This document shows positions 34,690 to 44,131 of a DNA stretch of 64,000 nt, one piece after another. Within the stretch, counting starts at the first letter, position 1; every line of letters starts with the position of its first letter. The translations under genes and the position numbers were made by a program. Source of the DNA: SIAQ01 sp964484265 (GTDB lineage Bacteria > Planctomycetota > Planctomycetia > Gemmatales > Gemmataceae); NCBI GenBank assembly GCA_964484265.1, contig CAZAFH010000009.1, forward strand, positions 62,001 to 126,000. The letters are read 5' to 3'. Below the pieces are notes generated by a model. The model did not search any database, was not told the DNA's origin, and saw only the letters and a program-made list of their open reading frames with translations.

Positions 34690-35565
34690 TCATTCCGCGA
34701 TATGGCGACTCAACCAATCGTGGATGTCCTTCAGAAAAAGCGCCGGCCTCGGCTCGAATTCCAGCGTGTGGCTGGCGCCGGCGTATTCGATGATCTGCTT
34801 GTCCGGGGTTACGAATTTCTCGACGAATCCACGCACCAATTCATTTCGGATGATGCGGTCATCCGCCGCAAGCAGCAGCAGCACGGGAACATGCACATAT
34901 TTCGGCGCGAATCGAAGGTAGCCATCGAGGCGAACGCTTTCGACGAGCAACCGTGCGGTGGCTTGATGGAGACGAAGCGGATCGTCGCGCAAGAATTGTT
35001 GCCATTCCTGCGACGCAGTAAAAAGCTCGGGGTCGTTGAGCGGGATCGGGTAGCTGGCTCGCGGACGGAATAGCCGCGAGAAGAAGATGCCGATGCGCTG
35101 CCAAAGCGTGGGCCTGACCTTGGCGAAGAATCCCGGGCAGAGCAGCATGATCCCATTAACCAGCCCAGGATGTCGGCGTTCGAGCCCGACGGCGAGCTTC
35201 CCGCCCCATGAAATGCCCGCCAGAAACACCGGAACCAACCCGCGCTTTTGCTCGTCCGCCGTCGTTCGAGGCAATGCCGTCAGGAACTCGGCGATGTCGT
35301 CCAGAAGCCGTCGAAAACTCGGCGCGTCGCCCCGCGCCTCGGCGTTCATGCCCGAACCTCGGCGATCGAGAAAGTAGATGTCGTATCCCGATTCCGCCAG
35401 CTGCGTGCACGAATATTCATACCAGCCCGCATGGCTCTGTATGCCGTGCACGAAGACGACAATGCCGCGAGGCTGCCTGGTCCTTGAGTACTTGCGATAT
35501 TTCCAGAGGTAGCCGTCGCTCGCGCGATGTTCCTCGACGGTGAAAAGCGGAGTCGCCTCAGCCAA
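34690..35565 (-). CDS. Alpha/beta hydrolase (lysophospholipase-like)
   Basis: This 291-residue alpha/beta hydrolase resembles monoacylglycerol lipases. The oxyanion HG motif is VVFVHGIQSHAGWY, the nucleophile elbow is GISWGG (Ser), an acid residue sits in LLLLAADDRII, and the catalytic His is in AGASHTLEFE. The start is most likely TTG at 35565: GGAGG lies six to seven bases upstream and the protein begins there (M/L-AEATPLFTVEEH). This start overlaps the last bases of the enolase-superfamily gene by eight, so the two are translationally coupled. No ATG suits the family length. Confidence 0.85.
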   Translation of the reverse strand: MAEATPLFTVEEHRASDGYLWKYRKYSRTRQPRGIVVFVHGIQSHAGWYEYSCTQLAESGYDIYFLDRRGSGMNAEARGDAPSFRRLLDDIAEFLTALPRTTADEQKRGLVPVFLAGISWGGKLAVGLERRHPGLVNGIMLLCPGFFAKVRPTLWQRIGIFFSRLFRPRASYPIPLNDPELFTASQEWQQFLRDDPLRLHQATARLLVESVRLDGYLRFAPKYVHVPVLLLLAADDRIIRNELVRGFVEKFVTPDKQIIEYAGASHTLEFEPRPALFLKDIHDWLSRHIAE

Positions 35566-36727
35566 GCAGCACCTCCTTGCGCATCGCGACACGCGCAAGA
35601 GCGGCGTCATCCAAAGAAATACCGAGGCCAGGCCCGGGAAGCGCCGGCGCCCACCCGCCCCAGCCGAACGTGATGTCAGACGTGGCGAGATTCTCGCGGA
35701 CGAGGTGGCTGTCGTAGCTGCCTTCGAGATAGCGGATGTCCTTGACGCTGCTGGCGAAATGCCGGCCCGCCGCCGACAGGATCGCTGTCTCGCCCACCTG
35801 GCAGCCAAGCTGGTAGCCGAGGCCCGCCTGTTTCGCCAGTTGGGCGAGCCGAAGCGATGCGATAAACCCGCCGCACTTGGACAGCCGAAGATTGAAAAAA
35901 TCGCACGTCTTCGCCGAAACGGCGTGCTCGGCGTCGATGCGCCCGCATAGCGATTCGTCGAGCATGATCGGCACGCCGACGTCACGCCGAATCTCGGCGA
36001 GGACGTTCGCCGCCTCGTGCGGTATCGGCTGTTCGACCGACGTGATTTCGAAGGGCTTCAGTTCGAGAATGCGCTCGCGCGCGTTCGCTGGCGTCCACGA
36101 TTCGTTGGCGTCGATGCGGATATCCATCTTTCGCCCGACTCGACGGCGAATCGCGCCGAGGCGATCGACGTCGTTCTGCCCTTCGATGCCGACTTTGACT
36201 TTTAGCTGGCGGAACCCGTAGATCCACATCTTCCAGGCGGCGAACCGAGCCTTGAACCCCTTGGCTGAAGTGATCGCTCCGCTATATCGGACGTGCGGTT
36301 TCGGCTCGTACAATTCCGGCGCAAGCCGCTGGGTGACAGCCGAGACTGGCTCGCGAAAATGCTTGCCATAGGCGTCAAGCAGGGCAAGCTCGACCGCGCA
36401 GTGAGCGCCATTGCCCATGCAGCCGCGCTCATCACCAGCGATTGGCGCGAGCTTGATGCGCTCCGTCATGCCGATGGCCCAGTTGAAATCCCGGCAATCG
36501 TCGAACTGGCTGGGAAGGTCGCTATTCTTGAGCAGCGTGAGAGCGGAATCGATCGTCTCGCCCGTCACATATTCCCGGGGCACGCCTTCGCCGAACCCCT
36601 GCGTGCCATCGTCGAGCGTGACGCGGACAACGACATTATCCGTCTCGGTGCGCGTATGCGATGCATGCTGGATCGGCTTTTTAAGCGGAATCCGCACATG
36701 CCAGGCGATGATTTCCTTGACGCGCAT
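35558..36727 (-). CDS. Mandelate racemase/muconate lactonizing enzyme family protein
   Basis: This 389-residue enolase-superfamily enzyme has the capping domain followed by the TIM barrel. Catalytic features are KVKVG (general-base lysine on strand 2), metal ligands in IDANE, EQP and DES on strands 3-5, and KCGG on strand 6. The pattern of two lysines fits the MLE subgroup (muconate cycloisomerases, o-succinylbenzoate synthases, dipeptide epimerases). The substrate cannot be chosen from sequence alone. It is coupled to the alpha/beta hydrolase downstream and divergent from the M81 gene. Confidence 0.9.
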   Translation of the reverse strand: MRVKEIIAWHVRIPLKKPIQHASHTRTETDNVVVRVTLDDGTQGFGEGVPREYVTGETIDSALTLLKNSDLPSQFDDCRDFNWAIGMTERIKLAPIAGDERGCMGNGAHCAVELALLDAYGKHFREPVSAVTQRLAPELYEPKPHVRYSGAITSAKGFKARFAAWKMWIYGFRQLKVKVGIEGQNDVDRLGAIRRRVGRKMDIRIDANESWTPANARERILELKPFEITSVEQPIPHEAANVLAEIRRDVGVPIMLDESLCGRIDAEHAVSAKTCDFFNLRLSKCGGFIASLRLAQLAKQAGLGYQLGCQVGETAILSAAGRHFASSVKDIRYLEGSYDSHLVRENLATSDITFGWGGWAPALPGPGLGISLDDAALARVAMRKEVLLG

Positions 36728-36922
36728 CAGCAGCCTCGAGATCGGGATGAATCGCGTTATTGTACGAAGTCCGTGGTCCTTGGTCCTTCGTCCTTGGTCG
36801 GTAGGGAACTGGCCGCAGTAATAGTTTCGTGACCAACCAATGACGAATGACTATTGACTAATGACCAATGCCGCCTCGTACAATATCGCGGAACCGAACA
36901 TTCGAGTAGACAAGGGGCTTCC

Positions 36923-38401
36923 ATGCGTGTTGGCATCATCGCATTGCTACAGGAATCGAATACCTTCATTCATGGCGCGACGACGCTTGCCCATTTCGAG
37001 AGCGATGTGCTGCTGGATGGCGAAGCGGTGCGTGGGCGATTCGCGGATTCGCATCATGAAGTCGGCGGATTTTTCGGCGGACTCGCCGAGCAGAACCTTG
37101 AAGCCGTGCCGATCTTTGCGGCGAGGGCGCTGCCGTTCGGCGTGGTGACGGCGGAGGCGCTGGACGCGCTGCTCCGTCGGCTCGATGCCGCCCTGGATCG
37201 CGCTGGCCCCATTGACGGCCTGCTCGTCGCTCCACATGGTGCGACGGTTGCAGCGAACCATCCCGATGCCGACGGTTATTGGCTCACCCGCCTGCGTGAA
37301 CGTGTCGGACGCAAGCTGCCGATCGTCGGCACGCTCGACCTGCATGCCAATGTCTCGCCGAAAATGGTCGCCGCCTGCGATGCGTTCATCGGCTATCGCA
37401 CCAATCCGCATCTGGACCAGCGGCAGCGCGGCATCGAGGCCGCCCGCCTCATGGCGCTGACCCTGCGCGGCGAGGTGAAGCCGACGATGGCTGCCGCGTT
37501 TCCTCCGCTGGCGATCAATATCGAACGCCAGCTCACCGCCGAGCAGCCATGCCGAGCGGTGTACGACTACGCCGACTCGCTGCTCGATCGGCCCGGCGTC
37601 GTGACGAATAGTGTGATACTGGGATTTCCGTATGCCGATGTGCCCGAGATGGGCGCCTGCGTGATCAGCGTGACCAACGACGACTTCGCCCTCGCAGAGG
37701 AAACGGCTCTCAGTCTGGGACAATTCTGGTGGGATCGGCGTCAGGCGTTTGTCGGCCAAATGACGAGCATCGAGGCGGCGTGCAATCAGGCCGCCAAACT
37801 CGACGGCCCGATCACCCTGCTCGACATGGGAGACAACGTCGGCGGCGGTTCGCCGGGCGATGGCACGCTGCTCGCGCATGCCCTTGAGCATCGCTCGGAC
37901 CTGCTGCCCGCGTGCGTCTGCCTGGCCGATGCCGACGCGGCGCAGAAAGCCATCGCCGCCGGCGTCGGCACGCGCGTCACGCTCGCCGTCGGCGGGAAGA
38001 CCGATGGCTTGCATGGTACGCCTATGGAAGCCGATTTTACCGTGGTGTCGATCGGCGATGGCAAATTCTCAGAGACCGAACCACGCCACGGCGGCTTTCT
38101 GAATTTCGACCAGGGACCGACCGCAATCGTCAGGACTGACGCCGGACTGACCGTCATGCTCACTACTCGCCGAATGGTTCCGTTCAGCATCAAGCAACTG
38201 ACCAGCCACGGTCTCGATCCCGCGGCCTTCCGTGTCCTCGTGGCGAAAGGCGTGCATGCTCCCGTGGCGGCGTACGCTCCGGTGTCGAAGCATCTGATCC
38301 GCGTCGATACGCCCGGAGTGACCTCGGCTGACATGACCCGGCTCGAATACAAACACCGCCGTCGTCCGATGTTCCCGTTCGAGATGGACGCGACTTGGTA
38401 G
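36923..38401 (+). CDS. M81 family metallopeptidase (MlrC-like)
   Basis: This 492-residue protein begins MRVGIIALLQESNTFIHG, the family start of MlrC, the zinc peptidase that degrades linearised microcystin. Metal-site motifs are HGATVA, GTLDLHANVSPKM and DMGDNVGGGSPGDGT, followed by the MlrC C-terminal domain (KQLTSHGLDP). AAGGGG precedes the ATG at 36923, which is preferred over the open frame from 36854. In most bacteria the substrate is not microcystin and is unknown. Its neighbours (enolase-superfamily enzyme and hydrolase, divergent) suggest small-molecule or peptide catabolism. Confidence 0.9.
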   Translation: MRVGIIALLQESNTFIHGATTLAHFESDVLLDGEAVRGRFADSHHEVGGFFGGLAEQNLEAVPIFAARALPFGVVTAEALDALLRRLDAALDRAGPIDGLLVAPHGATVAANHPDADGYWLTRLRERVGRKLPIVGTLDLHANVSPKMVAACDAFIGYRTNPHLDQRQRGIEAARLMALTLRGEVKPTMAAAFPPLAINIERQLTAEQPCRAVYDYADSLLDRPGVVTNSVILGFPYADVPEMGACVISVTNDDFALAEETALSLGQFWWDRRQAFVGQMTSIEAACNQAAKLDGPITLLDMGDNVGGGSPGDGTLLAHALEHRSDLLPACVCLADADAAQKAIAAGVGTRVTLAVGGKTDGLHGTPMEADFTVVSIGDGKFSETEPRHGGFLNFDQGPTAIVRTDAGLTVMLTTRRMVPFSIKQLTSHGLDPAAFRVLVAKGVHAPVAAYAPVSKHLIRVDTPGVTSADMTRLEYKHRRRPMFPFEMDATW

Positions 38402-38404
38402 CTT

Positions 38405-39730
38405 CTATTGCAGGTTCACGGTCGCTTTGGCGCTGCCAAAAACCAGACCGTCTTTGGGCCGAAGCGAATTGACCAGTTTCACCGCATCGTTCAGCTTGGC
38501 CTGTTCCGTCTGGGAATAAGTTGTCATGCTCTTGAGAAGCGGCGCGAAGGCGCTGACGAGCTTGTCGGCATTGCCTTTCGCGGGCGAATTTTTCGCGTTC
38601 TCTGCAAGGCTCGCCAGACCGGTCTGGAATCGCTTCGCCTCGGTTTTGTACCCGATGAGGGGAAGCTTCTTGTCGCCGCCGCCCGCGAAATTGACGAGAT
38701 CCTGATTGTAGTCCTTGACCAGGTCTTCCAGAGTTCGCCCGACGAGGTAGATCGCGAGTTGCGGATTGTAATCGGGCATCTTCGGATAGGCGAGATTGCA
38801 CGCACCGTAGGCGGCCTCGAGCTTTTCTTGCAAGGTCGGCGGCGGCGAAATCTGTTCCGCCATCACACGAAGGAGCGTCGGTGCGACAAAGCCCTCGTGC
38901 TGAAATTCCCGTTTGATCGGCCTGAAGACGAGCTTCTTATTCAACGCCGCCACTGCGGGAACGCCCGCCGACGCCAGCGACGTAATCGCCTCACGGCGGA
39001 CGAAACGCAGAACGGCGATCGATTCCGGGTCGCCTTTCAGCTTGCGCGGCTGCTCGATGTATTTCGTCAATGCCGCGACGATCTTCGAGTCGAAATCGAT
39101 CCGCGCCACAATACCCTTGGTTTCGAGATCGGTGTCCTTGTCGATCGACGCGATCGGCATCGATTCGCGCATCGCCTTCAACGCATTGAGGCGAATCACT
39201 TCATGTGTCTTTGGATTCTGGATGAGCGAGATCAGATAGTCGATTCCCTGCTCCTGACGCATGCGCCCGAGTCCGGGCAGCATCATTGAACCGAAAATCA
39301 CCAGTTGCGGTTCACCCCGGATATCGCGATCGAGAAGTTGCTTCAAGCAAGCGACAAATTGCGGCGCCAGCTGGGCCGCGAACTTCTTCGCGCCATCGCT
39401 CTTGGCACGGGCCACATCGTCGGCAAAACCCTCGAAGTCTTTTTGCAATCTGGTCTGATCCAGGCGCGTGGCGTCAAAGGAACTGCCCGCATGAGCAACG
39501 CGATAGATGTAATACTGCGCCGTCGCCTCGGCCACCTTGTCGTCGGCCTTGACCAGCGGGCCGCTATCGCCGCGCAGGATATCGGTTCGCCGGCGATACG
39601 TGTCGTTGAAGGCACGATCGAGGTCCTTGGCCGACGGAAACGCAAATTGATCCTGCGCCCGCACCACGCAAATCATCGTGGCTGTTATCAGCGCCAGAGC
39701 CGCCAACGACTTGGTCGAAACGAATCTCAT
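38405..39730 (-). CDS. Secreted protein with HEAT-like repeats, unknown function
   Basis: This 441-residue protein has a signal peptide (MRFVSTKSLAALALITATMICVVRAQ) and is almost entirely helical. The middle (VIRLNALKAMRES..., VRREAITSLASAGVPAVAALNK) reads like HEAT repeats. I do not recognise a named family. The start at 39730 gives the signal peptide; the frame stays open to 39796. Its stop is four bases from the M81 stop on the other strand. Confidence 0.75.
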   Translation of the reverse strand: MRFVSTKSLAALALITATMICVVRAQDQFAFPSAKDLDRAFNDTYRRRTDILRGDSGPLVKADDKVAEATAQYYIYRVAHAGSSFDATRLDQTRLQKDFEGFADDVARAKSDGAKKFAAQLAPQFVACLKQLLDRDIRGEPQLVIFGSMMLPGLGRMRQEQGIDYLISLIQNPKTHEVIRLNALKAMRESMPIASIDKDTDLETKGIVARIDFDSKIVAALTKYIEQPRKLKGDPESIAVLRFVRREAITSLASAGVPAVAALNKKLVFRPIKREFQHEGFVAPTLLRVMAEQISPPPTLQEKLEAAYGACNLAYPKMPDYNPQLAIYLVGRTLEDLVKDYNQDLVNFAGGGDKKLPLIGYKTEAKRFQTGLASLAENAKNSPAKGNADKLVSAFAPLLKSMTTYSQTEQAKLNDAVKLVNSLRPKDGLVFGSAKATVNLQ

Positions 39731-39847
39731 GGAAGACCTCGCGAAAGTGGGATATGACGAAGGACCGCGTTTTGCCCTTCCCTTCCCATTATCCACACGT
39801 GCGCCCGCATGTCAAGCATGGTTGTTGACGGGAGAGCGAATTAGGAT

Positions 39848-40003
39848 GCGCCCGACAAATATCGCATTGTTTTACCGTGGCCATCACGCTCCGCGTGATG
39901 GATTTCCTGAAACCGGTGAAATTGGCCGAATTTTTCGCCTGTACTCGATAAATCCATCACGCGGAGCGTGATGGCTACGATAATTCGGACTTTTGTCGGG
40001 CGC
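39848..40003. repeat. CATCACGC-family palindromic element, copy D
   Basis: The core (39876-39979) has the two facing palindromes. Outside it, GCGCCCGACAAA (39848-39859) and its complement (39992-40003) form an outer pair, as in copy A but with different sequence. It lies between two minus-strand genes. Confidence 0.85.
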
Positions 40004-40029
40004 GTCAATTAGCAATGTGTGCGATTCTC

Positions 40030-41214
40030 TCAAGGTTGGGCGGCGGCGATGACGCGGAGCAGTTCGCCGTCCCCCGGAGCAAGAGTCAAGCGCAGCATGC
40101 GGCCTCCGGCGGTCTTGTCTAATGGCAGAACGCGCCACTGTGCGCTCTTGCGATCCATCAATTCGATCCCGAACTTCTCGTCCGTGAATCGCAAGGTCAG
40201 CGTGCGTGCCTTGTCGACCGAATGGTTCACGGGCATGAGGAAACGGTTGTCCTTGTCGTCGCGAAACTCGCTCACCAAAAACGTGTCGCCCTCCGGCTGG
40301 AACCAGCACTCCGCCGGGGCCCGTTCGGCGCCGATCGGCAACGTCTTGTCGGTGTGGTAAACGGCGCGATTCTTGAGCTTGAGAAGCACCGGTCCCAGCG
40401 CTTTCAGATCTAGCGCCACGTCGGACACCGCTTTGCCCGATTCACTCAGGCTGAAGACCGGCCTGCCATCCTCTAGAACGGCGTTGCGGTCCTGATCCAT
40501 GACGCAGCCGACGAAGTGGGGCGGCCAGAAGTGCAGCGCCTGGATGCCATAGGCCACCGAGACATACATCGACTGGCGGATCATGGCGGGCGACGGGCTC
40601 GACGCCAACACGCGCATTTGCGGGATGTCGTACTTGTTGCTCAGATCGCGGAACATCCGCAGGTAAAGATAATAGCGTTCCGGATGGTTCCGCGAATGCC
40701 AGTGGTAATGGTAGTAGTCGAGCACCATCGGCTTGACCACGTCGGTAAACTCCGGAAACTGATTGTATTCGGCGCGATTGATGAACAGCGTGGGATGATT
40801 CGGGTCTGCCGCCTCGAAGGCGCGGGCGATTCCCGCGAAGCCGGGAAAGGCCCCGCGCGAGCGCCGGTCCGAAATGAAATAACCCAGCACGGCTGGATCG
40901 TCCTTCAACTTTGGCGCCGCTTTCAGCATCGTGTTGATGTCCGAGGCGCCCAGGCGCACCATCAACCCTGCCTTGCGGCACACGTCGAGGTAGCGCATTT
41001 CCGCCTCGACGCAGTTGAAGCCCTTGCTCAGCGTGTACTTGGCCATCGCCAGCTGGTGTTCCTGCTGATTCGGAAAGTCGGCGTAAACGATGACCATGAG
41101 CTGTGGAAAGCGGTACTTCGGCCGCTTAGACTCCTTCTTGTCCTGCGCACTGACCGAAGAGACGGCGGCCAGCAGAGCAATCATCCAAACCATGAACCTG
41201 GCAAATATCGACAT
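40030..41214 (-). CDS. Secreted TIM-barrel-like protein, possible glycosidase
   Basis: This 394-residue protein has a signal peptide (MSIFARFMVWMIALLAAVSSVSAQ) and a segment with glycosidase-barrel character: GLMVRLGASDI, LGYFISDRRSR, FINRAEYNQF, MVLDYYHYHW and GIQALHFWPPHF on successive strands, then a beta-rich C-terminal domain (TLTLRFTDEKFGIELMDR). It resembles barrel proteins that act on polysaccharides, but no catalytic pair can be named. AGGAG lies about eight bases before the ATG. The LRR gene upstream on the same strand ends 38 bases before it, so the two may form an operon. Confidence 0.65.
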   Translation of the reverse strand: MSIFARFMVWMIALLAAVSSVSAQDKKESKRPKYRFPQLMVIVYADFPNQQEHQLAMAKYTLSKGFNCVEAEMRYLDVCRKAGLMVRLGASDINTMLKAAPKLKDDPAVLGYFISDRRSRGAFPGFAGIARAFEAADPNHPTLFINRAEYNQFPEFTDVVKPMVLDYYHYHWHSRNHPERYYLYLRMFRDLSNKYDIPQMRVLASSPSPAMIRQSMYVSVAYGIQALHFWPPHFVGCVMDQDRNAVLEDGRPVFSLSESGKAVSDVALDLKALGPVLLKLKNRAVYHTDKTLPIGAERAPAECWFQPEGDTFLVSEFRDDKDNRFLMPVNHSVDKARTLTLRFTDEKFGIELMDRKSAQWRVLPLDKTAGGRMLRLTLAPGDGELLRVIAAAQP

Positions 41215-41251
41215 CGGTGACTCCTTTACGTGTCATTCTCAATGAAAACGA

Positions 41252-43054
41252 TCAACGGTTGACGACGCAATGCGGCACAGCCAGGCGAAAACGGCGAACC
41301 CCCTCATCCGTCACGCGCGTGGCTCCGAGGTTCAGCGAGCGAAGGTTCTTGAGAGCCGTCAGCTCTTGCAGGCCGGTATCGGTCACTCTTTGCATGAGAA
41401 ACAGACTAAGCCCGGAAAGTTGCTCCAGCCTGGCGAGATCCTTGAGCCCGGCATCGGTGACCTTGCCGTTCAAATCGGAGGCGCCGACATCCAGCCGCGA
41501 CAGGCATTTGATGCCGATCAGCGACTTCAATTCCGCGTCGGTCACCCTGGACAATTTCAGATCGAGGTTGACGCCGTCGGGCAGCGAAGTCAAGCCGCGC
41601 AGCTCAGGCCCGGCAACGGGAAAACTGAGAGTGAGCTTGAGCGAATGCAGCTTGGTCAGATTCACCAGCGCACGCAGGTCGTCGGCGCTCGCCTGCTTGA
41701 GTGTCAGGTGCAGCTTCGTTAGCCCGCGCAGTGTCGCCACGCTTTTGAGATTGGGACCTTGGATGGGGTCATGCGCGAGGTCGAGCTCTGTCAATTCGCC
41801 GAGCCCGGCGAGATCGATGAGGCCGACGCCCGTCACCGCGGTGCTGCTCAGGTCGAGCTTGTGGAGCCGCTTGAGTCCCGCCAGATGCTTGAGGCCGGCG
41901 TCGGAAATCTTGGCGCCGCGCAAGGACAGGCTTTGCAGCTTCGTCAACGACTTGAGATGCGCCAGCCCGGCGTCGGTCGGCGCGGCGCCCGATAGATCCA
42001 GGGTCGTGAGATTGGTCAGCCCGGCAAGATGTTTGAATCCCTCGTCGGTGACCTTCGCACCGCGCAGGTCGAGCGTCGTGAGTTCCGTAAGGCCAGCGAT
42101 TTCCTTCAAGCCCGCATCCGTGAACTTGCCGCCAATGAGATCGAGGCGGCGAAGCTTCGTCAGGCCGGACAGATGTTGCAAGCCCGCGTCGCTGATCTTC
42201 GTTCCTCGCAGGTCCAGCGCGGCGAGATGGTGCAAGCCCGCAAGTTCCTTCAATCCCACGTCGGTCACGCTCGCGGCACGCAGAGTGAGGCGGGTCAGCT
42301 TCTTCAAGCCAGATAGCACTTTCAGTCCCGCGTCGGTGATCTTGGTGTCGCTCAGGCCAAGCGACGTCAAGTCCGTCAAGCCGGCCATATCCTTGAGGCC
42401 AGCGTCAGTGATAATCGTGCTTTCCAGGCCGAGTGCCGTGAGCCCCCTGAGGTGAGCAAGGTGCTTGAGCCCCGGATCGGTGACGCGCGTGCACTCGAGC
42501 CGCAGCGATTTCAGGTGATTCAAAGCGGCGAGTGTTTTCAGCCCGTCGTTCGTGACGAACGTGTAGCTGAGATCAAGGTCCGACAACTGCGGCAACGCGG
42601 CAAGGGATTGCAGTCCCGCGTCGGTGACCGCCACGTTGAAAAGATTGAGCCGGTTGAGCTTCTTGTGCTTACCCAGGCGTTTCAGCCCCTGGTCCGTGAT
42701 GGCGGTGTTCGTCAAATCGAGCCAGGCGAGATTGTCGATTCCGTCGAGTGCTTGCAAACTCTCATCCGTGACATCCGCATAACTCAAATCGATGCCGAAC
42801 GGAACCGCCAAGTCAGGCAACTTGCCGGCTGGAAGGGTGCGCATGCGAAAGCCCGGCGTTGCCTTCGCCGCGGCTTCCGCACCGGGGGTGAACGTGGGGT
42901 AAGTGTCCGACAGTCCGCCAAACTCGGCCCCTAGCTTCTGGTAAGCTCGGACCGCGGCCGGATCTACGCCCTGCGCCAAAGCCGACGACGGCGCCAGTGC
43001 GAGCAGGAGGGAACAGATTGGGGCAATCAGTGATCGCTTCGATGCGCTCCACAT
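41252..43054 (-). CDS. Large secreted leucine-rich-repeat (RNI-like) protein
   Basis: This 600-residue protein has a signal peptide (MWSASKRSLIAPICSLLLALAPSSALAQ) and about 20 tandem 24-residue repeats of the pattern ITDAGLKxLxGLxxLxxLDLRGTK. They form a long curved solenoid of the ribonuclease-inhibitor class. The start at 43054 has GAGGAG seven bases upstream; the GTG start at 43069 lies on that same site and is rejected. Repeats are regular in length except for two longer units near the C-terminus. The role is presumably protein or ligand binding outside the cytoplasm. Confidence 0.88.
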   Translation of the reverse strand: MWSASKRSLIAPICSLLLALAPSSALAQGVDPAAVRAYQKLGAEFGGLSDTYPTFTPGAEAAAKATPGFRMRTLPAGKLPDLAVPFGIDLSYADVTDESLQALDGIDNLAWLDLTNTAITDQGLKRLGKHKKLNRLNLFNVAVTDAGLQSLAALPQLSDLDLSYTFVTNDGLKTLAALNHLKSLRLECTRVTDPGLKHLAHLRGLTALGLESTIITDAGLKDMAGLTDLTSLGLSDTKITDAGLKVLSGLKKLTRLTLRAASVTDVGLKELAGLHHLAALDLRGTKISDAGLQHLSGLTKLRRLDLIGGKFTDAGLKEIAGLTELTTLDLRGAKVTDEGFKHLAGLTNLTTLDLSGAAPTDAGLAHLKSLTKLQSLSLRGAKISDAGLKHLAGLKRLHKLDLSSTAVTGVGLIDLAGLGELTELDLAHDPIQGPNLKSVATLRGLTKLHLTLKQASADDLRALVNLTKLHSLKLTLSFPVAGPELRGLTSLPDGVNLDLKLSRVTDAELKSLIGIKCLSRLDVGASDLNGKVTDAGLKDLARLEQLSGLSLFLMQRVTDTGLQELTALKNLRSLNLGATRVTDEGVRRFRLAVPHCVVNR

Positions 43055-43536
43055 AAGCAGGCTCCTCACGAGAATTCAACCTCGTATCCCGGGCACTGCC
43101 ATCATTGAATGAAATGACTGCCGCGCGAAAAGGCATCGGCGGTGAATTCGGCGTGAGGGCGTCAAATTTCGTGAATAGCACATTCACGCAGAACATCGTG
43201 GCCGACACACGCTGGTAATACGGATTCATTCGTAGCGGAAGTCGCCAGATTTCCGGTGAGCTTGCCGCTTCTCGGACCTTGGCCGAGGTTGCAATCAACC
43301 CGGTGGCATTATCGCCGCTTTTCGCTGGGCAGCTGACACGATTCCGCTACCGTAATAATTTTTTCATGTTGGCTATCTATAAGAAAAACCAATGGTTAAG
43401 GTGGAATATTAGACAAGCTGAGTAATTTGCGATTTGCCGGTAGTATGCAACAGCTGTATTTTGTTCATTCCCATGACCCGTCCACGGAGGACGGGTTTTT
43501 TCGTTTCTTTCACAATGTCGCCGAAGGAGAGACTAA
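43055..43536. other. Intergenic region with an isolated terminator
   Basis: The 482-base divergent gap holds no convincing gene. It contains the strong plus-strand terminator at 43476-43501, just 35 bases before the next gene. Confidence 0.6.
43476..43501 (+). terminator. Strong intrinsic terminator or attenuator in the leader of 43537
   Basis: A perfect stem CCCGTCC / GGACGGG (477-483 and 489-495 of this kilobase) with a five-base loop is followed by six T. No plus-strand gene ends nearby; the next gene starts 35 bases downstream. Confidence 0.88.
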
Positions 43537-44058
43537 ATGTTTGTACAGGTATTTTTGGCACTTGCAGCGATTGGTCAGGTCGCGGAGGCGCCGGTTTGGC
43601 ACTCGGATTACGCAACCGCTCGCACGCAGGCGCTTGCTCAGAAGAAGCCGCTCGCGGTGGTGCTTGGGGCCGGGGCCAAGGGCATGGACAAAGTAGTCCA
43701 GGGCGGGCTGGACAAGGCCACGAGCAAACGCCTCAGCACCGATTTCGTCTGCGTCTACCTTGACACGAATTCGGCGGCGGGCAAAGCCTGGGCTGCCGCA
43801 TTTGAAATCGTCGGCGGGCAGGGAGTCGTTCTCAGCGACCGCTCTGCAAAAACCCAGGCGTTCTGGAAGCAAGGGGCCATCACCGGCCAGGAGTTCGCTC
43901 AGCAGGTCGTGGCGGTGACGACGAACTCTCGCGTCAGCTTCTATCCCGCAGCGGATTCGGCGGCATCGATCTTGACCGGCGGCTCGACCGGCGCGATCTT
44001 CCAGGACTCGACCTACTGCCCGAACTGCCAGTCCGGCGGTACGCGCTTTCGCCGTTGA
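43537..44058 (+). CDS. Thioredoxin-fold-like protein without CxxC
   Basis: This 173-residue protein has a short hydrophobic N-terminus (MFVQVFLALAAIGQVAEA) that may be a signal peptide. It then has a thioredoxin-like layout: QKKPLAVVLGAG..., STDFVCVYLDTNSAAG, FEIVGGQGVVLSDRS. The usual CxxC is absent; only C-terminal CPNC remains. AAGGAGAG lies about eight bases before the ATG. Similar small proteins are frequent in planctomycetes with unknown role. A terminator hairpin lies in its leader. Confidence 0.65.
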   Translation: MFVQVFLALAAIGQVAEAPVWHSDYATARTQALAQKKPLAVVLGAGAKGMDKVVQGGLDKATSKRLSTDFVCVYLDTNSAAGKAWAAAFEIVGGQGVVLSDRSAKTQAFWKQGAITGQEFAQQVVAVTTNSRVSFYPAADSAASILTGGSTGAIFQDSTYCPNCQSGGTRFRR

Positions 44059-44131
44059 ACGGATAATCCCAATCTGCCTGTAGGGCCGATAGCCAGGCGT
44101 CACTTCGCGTGATTCCTGGCATTTTTTTTCG

